From contig OZ005619.1 in NCBI GenBank assembly GCA_963930655.1, positions 22,095,752 through 22,159,751 on the forward strand: DNA of 64,000 bases. The letters are read 5' to 3'. Made by a program: the position numbers and the translations under genes. Source of the DNA: Myrica gale. Taxonomy: Eukaryota; Streptophyta; Magnoliopsida; Fagales; Myricaceae. Under the pieces are notes generated by a model. The model did not search any database and had not been told where the DNA came from. It saw nothing but the letters and a program-made list of their open reading frames with translations. Shown here in pieces: positions 22,203 to 34,600 of this stretch. How positions within the stretch are numbered: position 1 is the first letter of the stretch; each line of letters starts with the position of its first letter.

Positions 22203-23203
22203 TCTGGAGAAACACCAATAGGGAGAGAGAGAGAGACCCACGAAGCCCACTTTTTTTGGTCGTCTTTAGAAAGAGATGAGAGAGAGAAAAATAAACAGAA
22301 AAAACAACACGCTGTTTATTTATTTTTTTCTTTCCCGGGGAAATGATGAGAGAGAGAGAGAGTGTTTTTGTGGTGAGAATTGGTGGAGTTTCTTGGTCTT
22401 TTTCTCGTGGGAAGCTTCTAATACATTTCAGAAAGGTTGGGTGGTGATTCGGGATCGGTGTTAATTTTTTATTTTATTTTGAACGCGTGTATTTCACCGT
22501 TTTTACTTTTTCTAAGAAAAAGAAGAAGTGGGAAGAAGAATAAGAAGCAGAAGAAAAGAAACTTGTCGGAGGGGGTAAGCAGAGGCCTTTCGATTTTCCC
22601 ACCTAACACCTTCCCAATTTTTTCAATTGCTTCCTTTCTTCGTTACTGACATATATAACACGTAGAATGATACAAGTCAAACTACGAACATATCGTACTC
22701 GGTAATCTACAGGCACGTGGACCATAACCTCATCTGTATCAAGTTTGTCTAGGAAGTAGTTAAGAGCTGTCAGGGTTGTCGTCCACAATTTGATCTAGCT
22801 AGCATGCTTCTTGTTACGATATCTGACGTTCGGTTCAATTTGATACTCTTCAATGGAATAAATTACTATTATTTATATAAAAAAATAAATAAACTCAAGT
22901 TTCCGTTTAGGAAACTCTGAAGATTATTCTATTCCAATAGAACTAGCTTGTTGCCTTGTTGGCTTGTCACCAGATAAGAATACTGAGTGGAAGGTAATCT
23001 GTTCACGAATCACGCATTTTCGCCATTTTAGTAGCTAAAGATCAAAACTAAAAACTTCCCACTCGCTATTTAGATCTAGATGCTTCATAAGTCGCATTCA
23101 TAACTAAGAGGAGATCCAGGTTTAATCTACTGATAGAGGTTGGGACTCATGGGAGGGATCAGGTTGCTCCATTAATGTGAACATTCTCTTGTCTTTCAAC
23201 GAA

Positions 23204-23402
23204 GGCTGTGTTTGCAAAACTCAACATTTCCAACATTTTATCTCTCTCCTAATAAAATACTCCAATATAATCTCTCTATCTCCCATAAAAAAATATAAAA
23301 AATTACAAAAACTATAAAAAATTACCTCTCTCTTCACCTTTTCACTAAATCCAATACCAACACATATTCACATACCCAACATTTTACAACACAAACACAA
23401 CC
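23204..23402. mobile_element. Tourist-like MITE, 199 bp
   Basis: Ends GGCTGTGTTTG and the complement of GGTTGTGTTTG form an 11-bp inverted repeat with one mismatch, flanked by GAA on both sides (23201-23203, 23403-23405). It contains the family's CTCTCTTCACCTTTTCAC block. Same family as the 124-bp copy at 20549. Confidence 0.6.
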
Positions 23403-24615
23403 GAAGAAAACACACACATATAGGTTGACACGTTTTCTCTCTTGATCCCACAAGTTGCGTGTATAATAGGTTGACTGATTCCCATTTCATTGAGGGTTAG
23501 TAAAATGTTTCCATCAATCCAATGTCCTTCAATCAGAAATCTTTTGAAGTTAGAGAAAAAATGGGAATCGTTGACAAAAACTGAATGACATGGAGATGAG
23601 AACTACGGAGTGTGGTGAATCATTCAACTCCAAAAAAAAAAGAGATAGAGAGAGAAGATATTCTAGGTGATCTTTTATTTTTATTTTTTAGAAAAATACA
23701 AAATATCTCGTACATCCATATAATATTTTAAATCACAGTTATAAATTTGAATAAATAACTATTTTATATTTTCTAATAAAGTACCTTATTTTCATGCCAA
23801 TTGGAGACAGCAGTGAGACACAGAACCAGTATCCGACTGTATTCGCTGGGACGCTGAGTACAAAAATAGCAGACAAGCGAGACCCACGCTAGAGGGGAAT
23901 GATATGGATTGCGACGATTTGCATTTGGCAATCAACGCGGCTTTCTTATTCTTGGACTTTAGAGGTGGGAAACCTCCCCCAAGTATCGTGCTAGGCTGCT
24001 AGCACAAACGCTTCTGGATCACCATCCATCTCATTGACTTTGCATCTCTCTCTCTCTGCCTAAATTATCTCCTTCGTCAAAGTCTGACTGCGACATGAAT
24101 GTCCTTCATGTCCTGGGTAGAAAATTTCATTCGGCACATAGGTCTATATATGGGGTGGGGGAGCATAAGGGAGCCTCAGTAGGAAGCCCAGGTGAGGCCG
24201 GCTATAATTAACCTACTCTAATGCAGATCAGTAGTACTCATAAGGTGTAGAAATTAAAACGAGGGTATTATGGCTGCCATAACTTTATGATATTCTTGTC
24301 GTTATTTGAAAGTGGAAGGAAAACAGAGCTTGTTGACCTTTGATCCAATAAGTTACAACAAGTTCAACCCATGCAGTTATTATACGCTAGCTCTTCCTGT
24401 TAAATCGCAAGGTAGTTTTCAAAAGTTTGAATTCTACTTTGGATTCAGTCATTTATTTGATTTCTGAAAACTTTAATTCCTTTGCATGAAGTCATTAGAA
24501 AGAAACTAATTGGGACTTTTCTGATATATTAATACTTAAAAGTCACTGAAAATGATTCATTCAAATCATTCAACAGACACTTAAATTACTTTTAACTGTT
24601 TTGTATTGGAAGTAT

Positions 24616-25074
24616 CAGGGCCGGCTTAAGGGTAAGGCAGCTTAGGCGGTGGCCTAAGGCCCCACCCTGAGCAAGGCCCCATTAAGATTAAAAATAATTT
24701 TTAATTTTTTTATGTTGTAGATGACCCAAAAATAAAAAAAACTAATGTGCTAAGAATAAAATGGCAAGATGCAATATTTTCATATATTTTTTTATTATGA
24801 GTGGACTAATATATTTCTATCAGGCCTCCAAATATTTTTTTAGAAATTTCTAAATTTTGCTCAAAGAGAAAAAATGCCTTATAAATTTCTTAATTGTTCT
24901 AGTCATGGGGCCTTGATATCATGTAGTAGGGCCTTATAAAAAACAATTAATGGGGCCTTTGAGTATTTTATATTAAATTTAATAATTTTCAAATATTTTT
25001 AATTAAATTTTATATTTAAAAAAGTCTAATAAATTATTTTGCCTTAGGCCCCCATTTTATTTGAGCCGGCCCTG
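24616..25074. mobile_element. non-autonomous hAT element, CAGGGCCGGC family, 459 bp
   Basis: Perfect 8-bp target-site duplication GGAAGTAT at 24608-24615 and 25075-25082. Terminal inverted repeats CAGGGCCGGCTTAAGG and CAGGGCCGGCTCAAAT. The interior is AT-rich, with repeated AGGCCCC/GGGGCCT-like words and no transposase ORF. Distinct family from the GGTCCGG elements. Confidence 0.93.
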
Positions 25075-27587
25075 GGAAGTATCTGATACGATCACCGTTC
25101 GGCTGTGTATCCCATGAGACTTGCATGTGAAACACTCGTAGGTACTGAAAACGCTCGAACACGCATAGGTGGAATTAACACAGTTTGGTCCCCATCCCAT
25201 CCGTGTTGATGAGAGCAAGTGAGGAATGACATGGACCCAAGTTGAAGGAAGTCAATGCCCCCCCAAAGAAAAAAAGATTAATTAATGGAAGTTTTGGTAG
25301 GTCTGGTATCACTGGGATTACAGTAAATTAAATGATATTTTAGAATATAATCTTTCGTGAAAAAAAAAAACCCATCTAGAAATTACAAGTGGAAAATATA
25401 TAACTTGTCCAATTGGGTACGGTAATTAAGTAGTTCATTCCTCTAGCTGCACCAGAACTCTCAGACCATAAACAGGTTGAACGTCCCACCCCAAATAATT
25501 CCCAACTTAATCAATAGGTAATAAGTCGAAGGATCGGAATATTTATGTTTCGTGTATAAATTACAGAACTCTAATTATAGAGACCGAGTCTCTTCCACAT
25601 CATCATGATTGCATAAAAGACACAACGTCCTAAACTAGAATACCATATAAATTATAAGCATCGAAAACGCCATTCATAGGGAGCCAGTAAGGTAGTAACC
25701 AATAGTTGACCAAGAAAAGAAAGAAAGAATCGGAAGAGGAACCTTCCTAAGGACCAGACCTTCATGCGTCGCACTCATGGGAGCCAGAGATCGATTACAA
25801 GAAGGACGAAATGCCAGCAAGAAAGATCATATTAAAGAATGATATTCTTCAAACGTAAAGTAGACTTATAGCACAAAATTCATGATGCAGATTCGAGGGA
25901 AAGTAAGCCGTTGGTGAGAAGACGAACACACAAGTACTGCTCATGATACATTCCGCAAAGTTTTTAATTAGCTAGGTACCTTACATGAAATGGAACCTAT
26001 TCACCAAGAGAAGAAAAAAAATAAATGGAACGTCATAGTCCCTTTCCTTGTTTGACAAAGGTTTATGTTGCCTTTCTTTGGTGCTTCGAATGATGCCTGG
26101 ATTTAATAATTGTAGACAAATATTCAATAGCTTAATACCTTAAAAACAAATTATGTTTTCAACTATTCAAAAAATATATTTGTTGGAAAGTAATTTCATT
26201 GAAACCGGAACAGTGCGATAATGTTTTCAGCTTGCCGTTGAGATGACAGAGATATCCTTGATCCAAGAAAATAAAAAAGACAGGAGGTATCCTTGAGATA
26301 GAGACGTCGAAGGCCGATACCGATTTTATTTTATTTTTCTATAAGATTATACAAGTCAATACGATGGGTGATCCAACCAGGAAGGAGGCTGAATTATACA
26401 AGATTTTTTTATTCGGAAGATATAAGATAGTTCAAAGTCGGCAAACAAGACTCTTTCTTTTTTTGGCCCCTCATTTGACAGTATATATCATATTTAATCT
26501 GCAAGATGGATGAACATGAGAAGATGAGAGGCTGCTATGAAAATACCTTTAATGCCCGTCCTTTGAAAGTCAAGGCCCAAATAGGAAGAAACGGTGTTTA
26601 TCCCATTAGGAGAAGCTTCAGTGCGTCTTCCGCTGTTTACCTTGATAGTAGTTGTGGCATTTTAGTCTATTTATTTGGTAGCCTGCACTTCTGTTTTTCG
26701 CCCAACAATTCAACTACAAAAAACACGCATATAACACCATATCATCAACAGCAACAGGGTCTAAATCTCGTAATTTCCTAGAAAAAAAAAAAGAGCGAAA
26801 ATTAAGAAAACCATGAAAAAAATACATTTATTTTTTGTAATTTTCCTTCACAGTCAAAAGTTTTTTTTATGAATTCTCATGCCAAAGATGCCCGGCGGCG
26901 ACTAACTATGGCAGGCATTATACCTTCGTTCTGTTGCCCATTTTTTATGCTTGGCAGCATTTAAGAATATCCCGGTCCAACGTACCTTCGGTCAAGATCA
27001 AAATAATTACCGCGATGTCTTCGGTCCATATTTTCACCTGTAGTGATTTACAACGTCGATCGTTTTATCTCTCCGAACCAAATAAAATGAAATGAAAGTA
27101 AAGACAGAACATGGCCTAATTGCCATCATTCATCAAGCTTCCAAATGCGGGAACAGTAGCATCTGTCCCTTATTTAGAGTTCATAAAGCCCCACTTGCAT
27201 CTTTGTAATTTATAGTGCTCCTAGCAATGATAAAGAGACCGGGGTTAGTGGTGCCAAGTCGCATGCGGAAGCCACCCAAACAGGAGCTGCGCTTACTTCT
27301 CTTAAATAGGAGTGATGGTCGACGAAGGTTGGACCTTAGTACGTCCATTCTATTCTGATGGTACTCGCATCATGTAAATGTTTCTAAATTTCGGTAGGAC
27401 TTCGAGTTCACTTGATGATAGTTCATGTTTAATAGGTTTTTTTTTATTTAGAAAAAATAAAAAATAAAAATTTCGGTCACGGGATTCTATGCTTATCAAA
27501 TACTTTTATTATTCTTTTAAAAAAGGTTTCAGTAATATTTGTTATGATAACCCAGATGAAATATTGTAGTTTTTCACTATCAAACTT

Positions 27588-27802
27588 CATATTCGGAACG
27601 TTTATTTCCCAAACTTTCTAACCCTCAATATTTCCAAATAATTATAAAATAATTCATTTCTCCTCATTAAATTATAAAATAATATTATATTATTCAATAA
27701 AATCTTCTCTCTCCTCACTTTTTCATGAAAATACTATACTTTTTCACAAACTCCAATACCCAAAATTTTCAAAACCTCAATATTTTCACAAACAAATACC
27801 AC
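27588..27802. mobile_element. degenerate Tourist-like MITE
   Basis: Recognised by the CTTCTCTCTCCTCACTTTTTCA block and the ACAAACTCCAATACCCAA and CACAAACAAATACC-like right part shared with the copies at 23204 and 54455. Ends are eroded. Confidence 0.4.
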
Positions 27803-28773
27803 CATTGTTCTCTCCAAAAAAAAACTCCTGAACAGACAGTGGAGCCCGAGCCTTCTGATGACAAGTCGAAGAGGGTAATATTTTGCAATAATTAGAGGGA
27901 AGAATTATTTAAGCACCATTGACTTACATTTGTGAATAACAAACCAGAAAAAAGGACTCCCATACCGTATATAAAGAACAGGATGAATGAGATAACTATC
28001 TTGAAGATGCATCATTCATCAATGTCAATTGTCAAATTCGTCGGTGGAAGTCTTCCTATATGTAAACAGTGTTTAACAACTAAAATCTGATCGGAATCAG
28101 AATAAATGAAAAATAAGATAGAATATGTATTCATAAGAACAAAAATTATCTTGAATGTGATCTTAAACACTCGGATGCCTTTCCTCTTCACGAAAGAAAA
28201 AATGTTTTCCCAAGAAGGAAAACAAGCAAATATGTTATCCCAAGAAGAAAACAAGCAGTAGCACTCAATAAAGGCGATTCTTATTCCGGACTGGGAAGAA
28301 CCTTTACCACCGCTGAGACAGAGACAGAGAGAGAGGGAGAGGGAGATTTTTTGTTCTATTTCCTTTGCCCTAACTTTCACAAAGTAATAAAATTACAAAA
28401 CCCTATTCAATCCGAACAAAATATCTACCTTTTACCCTTTGTACATCTAGAGTACTCGGAAAGGAATCTACAAATCTACCTTAACCCAAGTGAAAAAGAG
28501 AAGACAGGGCAGGCAACAACGACACCAAATAAAACCAATTAAAGTAGCTAAGAAAAAAACCAATTAAAGTAAGAAGATTAAAAGGGAAAAAGTCAATCCA
28601 GTACAAGTTGGCTTCCATTTAATGGTTTTGGATCACATTGCTGCCATTTTACTAATCATTAAATAAACCAAGCAATAGTCGGTGGAGGGAATCGTGTCAA
28701 GCTGGTTGATGTTGATGCTTGGTTACTTTGATAACTCAGGTTTGGCTCCCATTTAACCCTGATAAGGATGTCA

Positions 28774-29702
28774 TTAGCTTGAAGATTGCCGGACCGTACA
28801 CGCAACCACCTGAGCCCACTGCTTCAACCTTGCCTTCACCGTCTGAGGATTATCACCTTCACCAGTTTCCAATTTCCCCATCAAACAGAAAGATTTCAGC
28901 CTCGTATAGATGTTTATAAGGAGATGATCTATGTATTGCTATATGCAGACAAATAGGCTACACCGCTACAGCTATATATGTTAGGACAAGGTCATCGACT
29001 CATTGAGCTAAATCATTTATTGAAAAACAGAAGTGACAACATGTTGAAGAGTTTCGCGTGTGATAATTTACCACGTTGGGCAGAAACAGTACAGATGAAT
29101 TTAAGCAATTAAGGAAACACAATTGAATCCGCGTTAATAGAACTACAAACACTAGGGTTAAAATTCTAAAAAAACGAGAGAGAACAAAATATGGAGAAGA
29201 TATATAGATATGTACCGGGCCCGAACAGGGTATGAGGACTGCCGAGGGGAGACGGAGTGCTGTCGCACTCCGACGCCGTCGAGGAAGACGGCGTGGGCGT
29301 GGTTGACTTGGAAACGGTATCGTTGTACTGCTTGTTGACGGCGAAGTAGAGGCCCAGGGCCGGCAGAGTATCAGACAAGCGCTGATCCAACTCAGGCGAC
29401 GAAGAGCCGTCGAAGCCGAACCCCAACTCGATGCAGGCCTTGAGCTCGTCGAGATCCTCTTCCGTGACGCTCTTGCTCCTTCTGTTCTTGCTGTTGCCCT
29501 TCCGCCGAATCCATGCCTCCTCGCGATATGCGTCCGGGGACCACGAGTGCTGCTTGTACAGCGGAGATATCAGCCGCGGCAACGCCTGCGCTGGCGTTGC
29601 CAATGGTTCTGATGGTAGTGGTAAGGGTGGTTCTGGCGTGTGGAGGTCAGACATGGGGGTAGCGTCAGGGTCGACCTCGAGCACAGCCCGTAGGTTGGGC
29701 AT
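28774..29702 (-). CDS. DUF1685 family protein (At3g50350-like)
   Basis: Two exons, 29216-29702 and 28774-28856, joined with one base of a Gly codon carried over, 189 residues. The family signature is clear: K-S-V-T-E-E-D-L-D-E-L-K, then E-L-G-F-G-F-D, then L-D-Q-R-L-S-D-T-L-P-A-L-G-L-Y-F-A-V. The short second exon gives the conserved end D-N-P-Q-T-V-K-A-R-L-K-Q-W-A-Q-V-V-A. The N-terminus is Pro-rich and ahead of the domain lies a basic R-R-K-G-N-S-K-N-R-R-S-K-S segment. Molecular function is unknown; TAIR-type labels such as 'membrane insertase' rest on no visible evidence, and I see no membrane segment. The start is the first ATG in the open frame. Its Arabidopsis counterpart is the neighbour of At3g50360 and At3g50370, whose relatives are also in this window. 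Confidence 0.9.
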
Positions 29703-29952
29703 GTGCGGAGGTCGGACGACCTCGCGCGCGGGGTCTGAGAGCGCTATCGCTTTTTGGTCTCTTTGGCAAAATGGTTTGGCTTATATGGAAGGGGTTGATA
29801 CAAGGTGAAGGAAGGTGCGGTGAGAGTAGTGGGCCAGAGAGGATGACTCACCTGTGGTTGGTCCGAGTCATCATGACCTGTCCTTTTGCTTTGCTCAAGT
29901 TGTCTCATATTCTTTCCCTAGAAAGTGGATGGGGTATGTATTCAGAAAAAAA

Positions 29953-31117
29953 TAGGGTATGTATGCATTAACTGTGGTATTCGCAAATGACAAATATATT
30001 CATGAGATAAACAAAGTCATTTTCGTACCTCTGAGGTAAACATTAAGGTCATAATATGCCCCTCCGTTAATGTGTCGTTTGAAACACTAATGGTAAATCC
30101 TGATGTGACCAAAATATACACGTCAGTACCAATAAGATGATGACACGTCATCACGAATACCTCAGGGGCATATTTGCAATTTGCGAATACTACAGGGGCA
30201 TGTGATGCATTTAAGCTTTTTTTATAAAAAAATTAATTTAATTTTTTAAAAAATAGACACATCAGCACCAATAAGATGATGACACATCATCATCTTTAAT
30301 TTTAAAAAGAAATAATTTTTTTTAAAAAAAAATACGTAGCCCTATTTTCCTTCAACATATCCCATGTGTTCGTTTCTGTCTTTTTTTTATATAAATTTTT
30401 TAAAAAAAAACATGCGTAGTTCAACTTAGCAACTATATTCGTTTCTGTGTGTTTTTTATTTAATATTTTAAATTTAATTTAAAAAAAACGAACACAAAAC
30501 GACTTAGCCTCATTTCCCTTCAACTTAGTCCATGTGTGATCGTTTCTATCTTCTTCTTTTTTTCCTTTTTCATAATTTTTTTTTAAAAAAAACATGTGTA
30601 GTTCAAAAAAAACACACACAAACGAATACAGTGGCTAAGTTGAACTACGCAAGTTTTTTTAAAAAATTATATATAAAAAACAGAAACGAACACATGGGCT
30701 ATGTTGAAGGAAAATGAGGCTAAGTCTTTTTTAAAAAAAGATTTAATTTTTTTACAAAAAAAAATTAAAAATGATGACGTGTCATTATCTAATTGATGCT
30801 AACGTATCTACTTTAAAAAAATTAATTTAAAATATTTATTTTAAAAAAAAACTTAAATGCATCTCATGCCCCTGTGGTATTCGCGAATTGCAAATATGCC
30901 CCTGAGGTATTCGCGATGACGTGTCATTATCTTATTGGTGCTAACGTGTTTATTTTTGCCACGTCATCATTTACTGTTAGTGTTTTAAACGGCACATTAA
31001 CGGAGGGACATATTGTGACCTTGATGTTTACCTCAGGGTATGAAAATGACTTTGTTTACCTCAAGGTATATTTGTCATTTGCGAATACCACAGGGGTATG
31101 AGATGCATTTAACCCTA
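29953..31117. mobile_element. 1.17-kb fold-back element with very long inverted arms
   Basis: The two ends (TAGGGTATGTATGCATTA and the complement of TAGGGTTAAATGCATC) continue inward as inverted arms of roughly 550 bp each, meeting near 30540. Shared blocks include TGTGGTATTCGCAAATGACAA, ACAAAGTCATTTTC, CTCCGTTAATGTG and CCAATAAGATGATGACA. No ORF of interest. The structure fits a long-arm MITE or fold-back transposon. A target-site duplication was not identified. Confidence 0.8.
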
Positions 31118-31310
31118 CATTTTATATTTCGTTTGCTTCCCGAGAAAAAATCTGGACTGAAGTGATTTTTTCAACTATTATATATTTGATTTGGGAGTCT
31201 TTTGTAAGTTAAGCTTATAGGATGGGCTAAGCTACAGTTGCACCGTGTCACTTATATATTTAGATGGGTGACTTGGTTGAATAGCTTTCGCAGCTGACTT
31301 GTATTTTTTT

Positions 31311-31777
31311 TAGGCTTAAATATACCCCATACCTTTGAGTTATGCTAATGTTGTAAAAATATATGTGGTACAAAAAGTTAGTTTTGTATCTTTTCATATG
31401 CAAAAATATCATTTCGTCAGTCTCCGTTTACAAAATTAACATGAGGTGGTGACGTGACAGATATCTAACACATCAATACACGCCACGTGTCCTCTGGGCC
31501 CATGAGCTCCATATCATGTGCCCAATCTGCTTATTTCGAATAACATTTTTTGTTTTGTTTTGTAATGATGGTGTTGAGTGGTTGCTAACTGGGCATATGA
31601 TGTGGAGCTCGTGAGCTCAAAGGACATATGACGCTTCTTGATTCGTGCTACCGTGTTAGATGCATGTCACATTACCACCTTACATTAGTTTTTTTAATGG
31701 AGACCGATGGAAGGGTATTTTTGCATACGAAAGCATTAGTATACCTCAAGAGTAAGAGGTGCATTTAATCCTTTTTT
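31311..31777. mobile_element. second fold-back element (about 0.47 kb) beside the first
   Basis: Inverted arms of about 200 bp. Left blocks TTAAATATACCCC, ATGCAAAAATATCATTTCGTC and GAGCTCCATATCATGTGCCCA recur inverted as the complements of TTAAATGCACCTC, ATGCAAAAATACCCTTCCATC and GAGCTCCACATCATATGCCCA. Its ends resemble those of the larger element at 29953, so the two may be related families. Confidence 0.75.
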
Positions 31778-31779
31778 AA

Positions 31780-32715
31780 GCTAAGTTGTATCTGGTTAAT
31801 TACGAAACAGGAGATAACATACGAAAACCTAGTGCCTCTCTTCTTTAACCTCTCTACAGTCCCCTCACCTAGCGGCCTCCAGGAGGAAGGTGGAAGATTC
31901 GGCTCCCACCTTCCTCCTACCCTATTCTCCCCTTTCCTCCCCCTCTTTTCCTTTTTCCTCCTCTTTCTCCCTGGTTCGACTGGCTGAAGCTTTTTCTTTT
32001 GGGTTTCTTTCAGGTGGCACACAAGCGGCTGACAACGGTCTCTGGCAATCGTTGGCTGACACACGCCCAATGATCGATCTCAGACGACCTCGATCTACGC
32101 AAAGATCATCTTCTGGCGTGATGAAGACGACGCGTGTAAACTCACACGTCTCTTGCGGTGCTCGTGGATCTCACGCGACGAGTCTTTTGGTTGACGTTGT
32201 CGGTTCCTCCGCTTCCCGTGACGTGCTACTCTCCCCAAGACCGATCGATGCGGCTCCTGCTCTTCCCCCTTGGCTGTGGACCTTCTCCAACCGCCACCAT
32301 GCGTCGTTCCTACCACCAACAGCTCTTGTTCAGATCTGGCAATTGTTTGCTTGTCTTTGTCTGCTGCTTATGTCAGCTTACCGCCCTTATGGGCTTACCT
32401 TCCGTGTGGTTGTGTCTGCGTGTAGTTTTTACAGCTGGTATTTGCATTTGAAGTATTCTAAGGGAGCAGGATCGACGCTACGTCCGTCTTTCCTTCAGCG
32501 GCAGTTGCCATTGTCTTATGTAGTAGTTGTTACTTTTTTTGGGGTTTTGCGCCCATCTCTTGCTGGTCTCCCCACTTCCTCTGAGGACCTTGAGTCCTCG
32601 TTTATGAGCTACGGCCCCCTAGACTTGTTGCTGACCCTTTGGGTCATTTCTGTTGTAAGTTTTCAGCTGTAATTTTCTATACTATGAATAAAATATGTTT
32701 TGATTAAAAAAAATT
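31780..32715 (+). other. retrosequence-like segment with a 260-aa ORF and A-tail
   Basis: An ORF at 31890-32672 is followed closely by a stop, AATAAA at 32688-32693 and a short A run at 32707, like a reverse-transcribed message or the 3' end of a plant LINE. The translation starts Ser/Pro/Phe-rich and ends in hydrophobic stretches, without any domain I recognise. No flanking duplication was found. Could be a decayed LINE fragment or noise, so no CDS is claimed. Confidence 0.3.
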
Positions 32716-34233
32716 ACTATTGATATTTCTCTGGGAAAAATAAGACACAATAAAATATAATAAAATTAAATGCTTAAGGTCATGGGTGAGGTATTCGAAT
32801 GAAGATTCTTATATATTCATAAAAATTTTATTTTTCTCTTTTTCTTTTTTCCGATGCTTATTCTGATACAAAATAGAACATGATAATGTAGTGATCCGTA
32901 AGGTACCAGTCTAGTTAGATCCGCAAAATCTGTTTCTGCAGTGATTAGAATCTGTAACGCTGGGTTTGTTTCGCCTTAAAAATTATAAAATATTTTTAAA
33001 ATAAATTAAACAAGTTTCAGTATTTTTAAAATATATTTGAGGCCTCCATTAATTCCAACATGCACCTTCCCCTTTGTTTGATTTAAGTTTATGTAGTGTA
33101 TTAAAAAAACTAGACATAACTCCAACTCCCAGCTGGGCACGTCTGCTATACTACTTTCAAATCAACATAAATTATAAAAAAAAAACAATTGATAATTGTA
33201 AAAATAATAATAAAAAAACTTTGATACAACAAAAAATAGTCGGTAGTAATTATATATATTTTAGGATGCCAAACAGATATTAATTGTAGCAAACTCTTTA
33301 AGTTACTTGCATGGTACTGATGCAAGACACTCGTTAATTAATTGGCTAATTATATCCGCATGGAATATTCTAATCACTGGTTTCTAGCGGTTTGATTTGG
33401 TCAAGATTATGGTACTGTGCAGTTGGCCTCGCTCGGATCGAAGGAACCACTTCATCTAGTCACTACGATTAGAGAATAATTCTGGTTATTTTACTTAATT
33501 CTAATCAATCGGTATTTAAAGCATATACATTGGTCGATGCTGAAGTACTCGACGTATAAATTAATAATAATGGTAGATGGCGTAATGACAATGACTTCGC
33601 CTGTCATCTACTAAACAGATCGACTACACGCTAAGCAATCCTCTGTATCAAATATTCAGGGAAGCGCGACGACGTGCAGAGAGAGTTGGCGGCTGCTTTC
33701 GTTACACGAACGGGTTGTTTATTTGCAACTTGCCAAAAAGCTTGAATTTTTTTGCATTTTAGTAGATGCGTGATTGACGGCTTCTTTCTTTCCTCATCTG
33801 ATGCAGTGATGCGTTTCCCTTTTCTTAAGGGAATGCTTCGAAAAAAAAAAAAAAAAACGCTACTCGACAAGGAGAATAGGGAGTATGTGAGAGAGAGAGA
33901 GGCCAGGAATAGTGTTATGGGGCCTCCATGTTTAGGAGTTGGCCGACCTTTCATAACAGTTTCGTTCCAAAATTGAACCCTGCAAATAAAGTGGTGGCCT
34001 TGGCCTTTCGTATGCATATGCCTTACCAATAAAATGCTTCGAATGGTTACGAAATCCTTGCTTGGTTATGTATTTTATAAAGGTCCACGGGTACATGATT
34101 TTTTTGAGAGAATTGGATTAAAATCTCATCTTCTTAATTGCACGATTTTGGAGTCAAGTCGATCATGAGGCGTACAGTCCACAATCTGAAACCTCTGTTT
34201 GATTTTCTTTCTAGAAAATAAATGTAAGCCAAG
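32716..34233. other. intergenic, no gene seen
   Basis: AT-rich sequence with a poly-A/GA-rich patch near 33840-33900. The ORF at 33631-34029 (-) is low-complexity and has no family support. Confidence 0.5.
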
Positions 34234-34528
34234 ATCAGGGCCCAAAAAGAACACAAAAAAGAAACCCAAAATACTGGCCCACATTGTTGGGCCCATTTAC
34301 TTCCCAAAGGCCGCTCACAGAACTGTATCCAAGCCGAGTCATGCGTTAACGGTCCAGATCCAAACTAGATCGGTAGACCCACCCTCATCGAACAGATCGA
34401 GGACGTCGAGCTCGATTGTCGCCTACTCTGATATTTGCCACAGGACAGTACACACTCCAAAAACTCGGTATTTCCTAGGTGCTAGAAGCCTAGAATATCG
34501 CTTACACTCCGAAAAGGGCTTAGGGTTT
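34234..34528 (+). promoter_or_regulatory. CLASRP-like promoter: site II motifs and telo-box
   Basis: GGGCCC/TGGGCC-type motifs occur near 34238, 34276 and 34289, and TTAGGGTTT (a telo-box) at 34520-34528, 73 bp before the start codon. No TATA box is evident. The pairing of site II and telo-box is typical of plant housekeeping genes for ribosome and RNA biogenesis, in keeping with a splicing protein. Confidence 0.6.
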
Positions 34529-34600
34529 CGTTTTTTGAGCAATCAAGGCAATCGAGTTGAATCGACCCCCCCGAGAGTGAGACAGAGAGACAGAGAGAAG

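Larger units (their letters stand above)
22210..28773. other. 6.5-kb region without a recognised gene
   Basis: AT-rich DNA containing GA microsatellites (near 22221 and 22350), a Tourist-like MITE (23204), a hAT element (24616) and a degenerate MITE (27588). ORFs such as 26506-26781 (+) and 28012-28380 (-) have no family features or plausible splicing partners. A noncoding RNA gene cannot be excluded. Confidence 0.55.

Noticed and set aside
28012..28380. 122-codon minus-strand ORF
   Set aside because: Starts in a GA/CT microsatellite and is Phe/Ile-rich noise with no domain.
34199..34600. Extension of the CLASRP-like ORF upstream of 34601
   Set aside because: The upstream part is promoter-like (site II, telo-box), and M-W-H-E-A-R is the family's conserved start.
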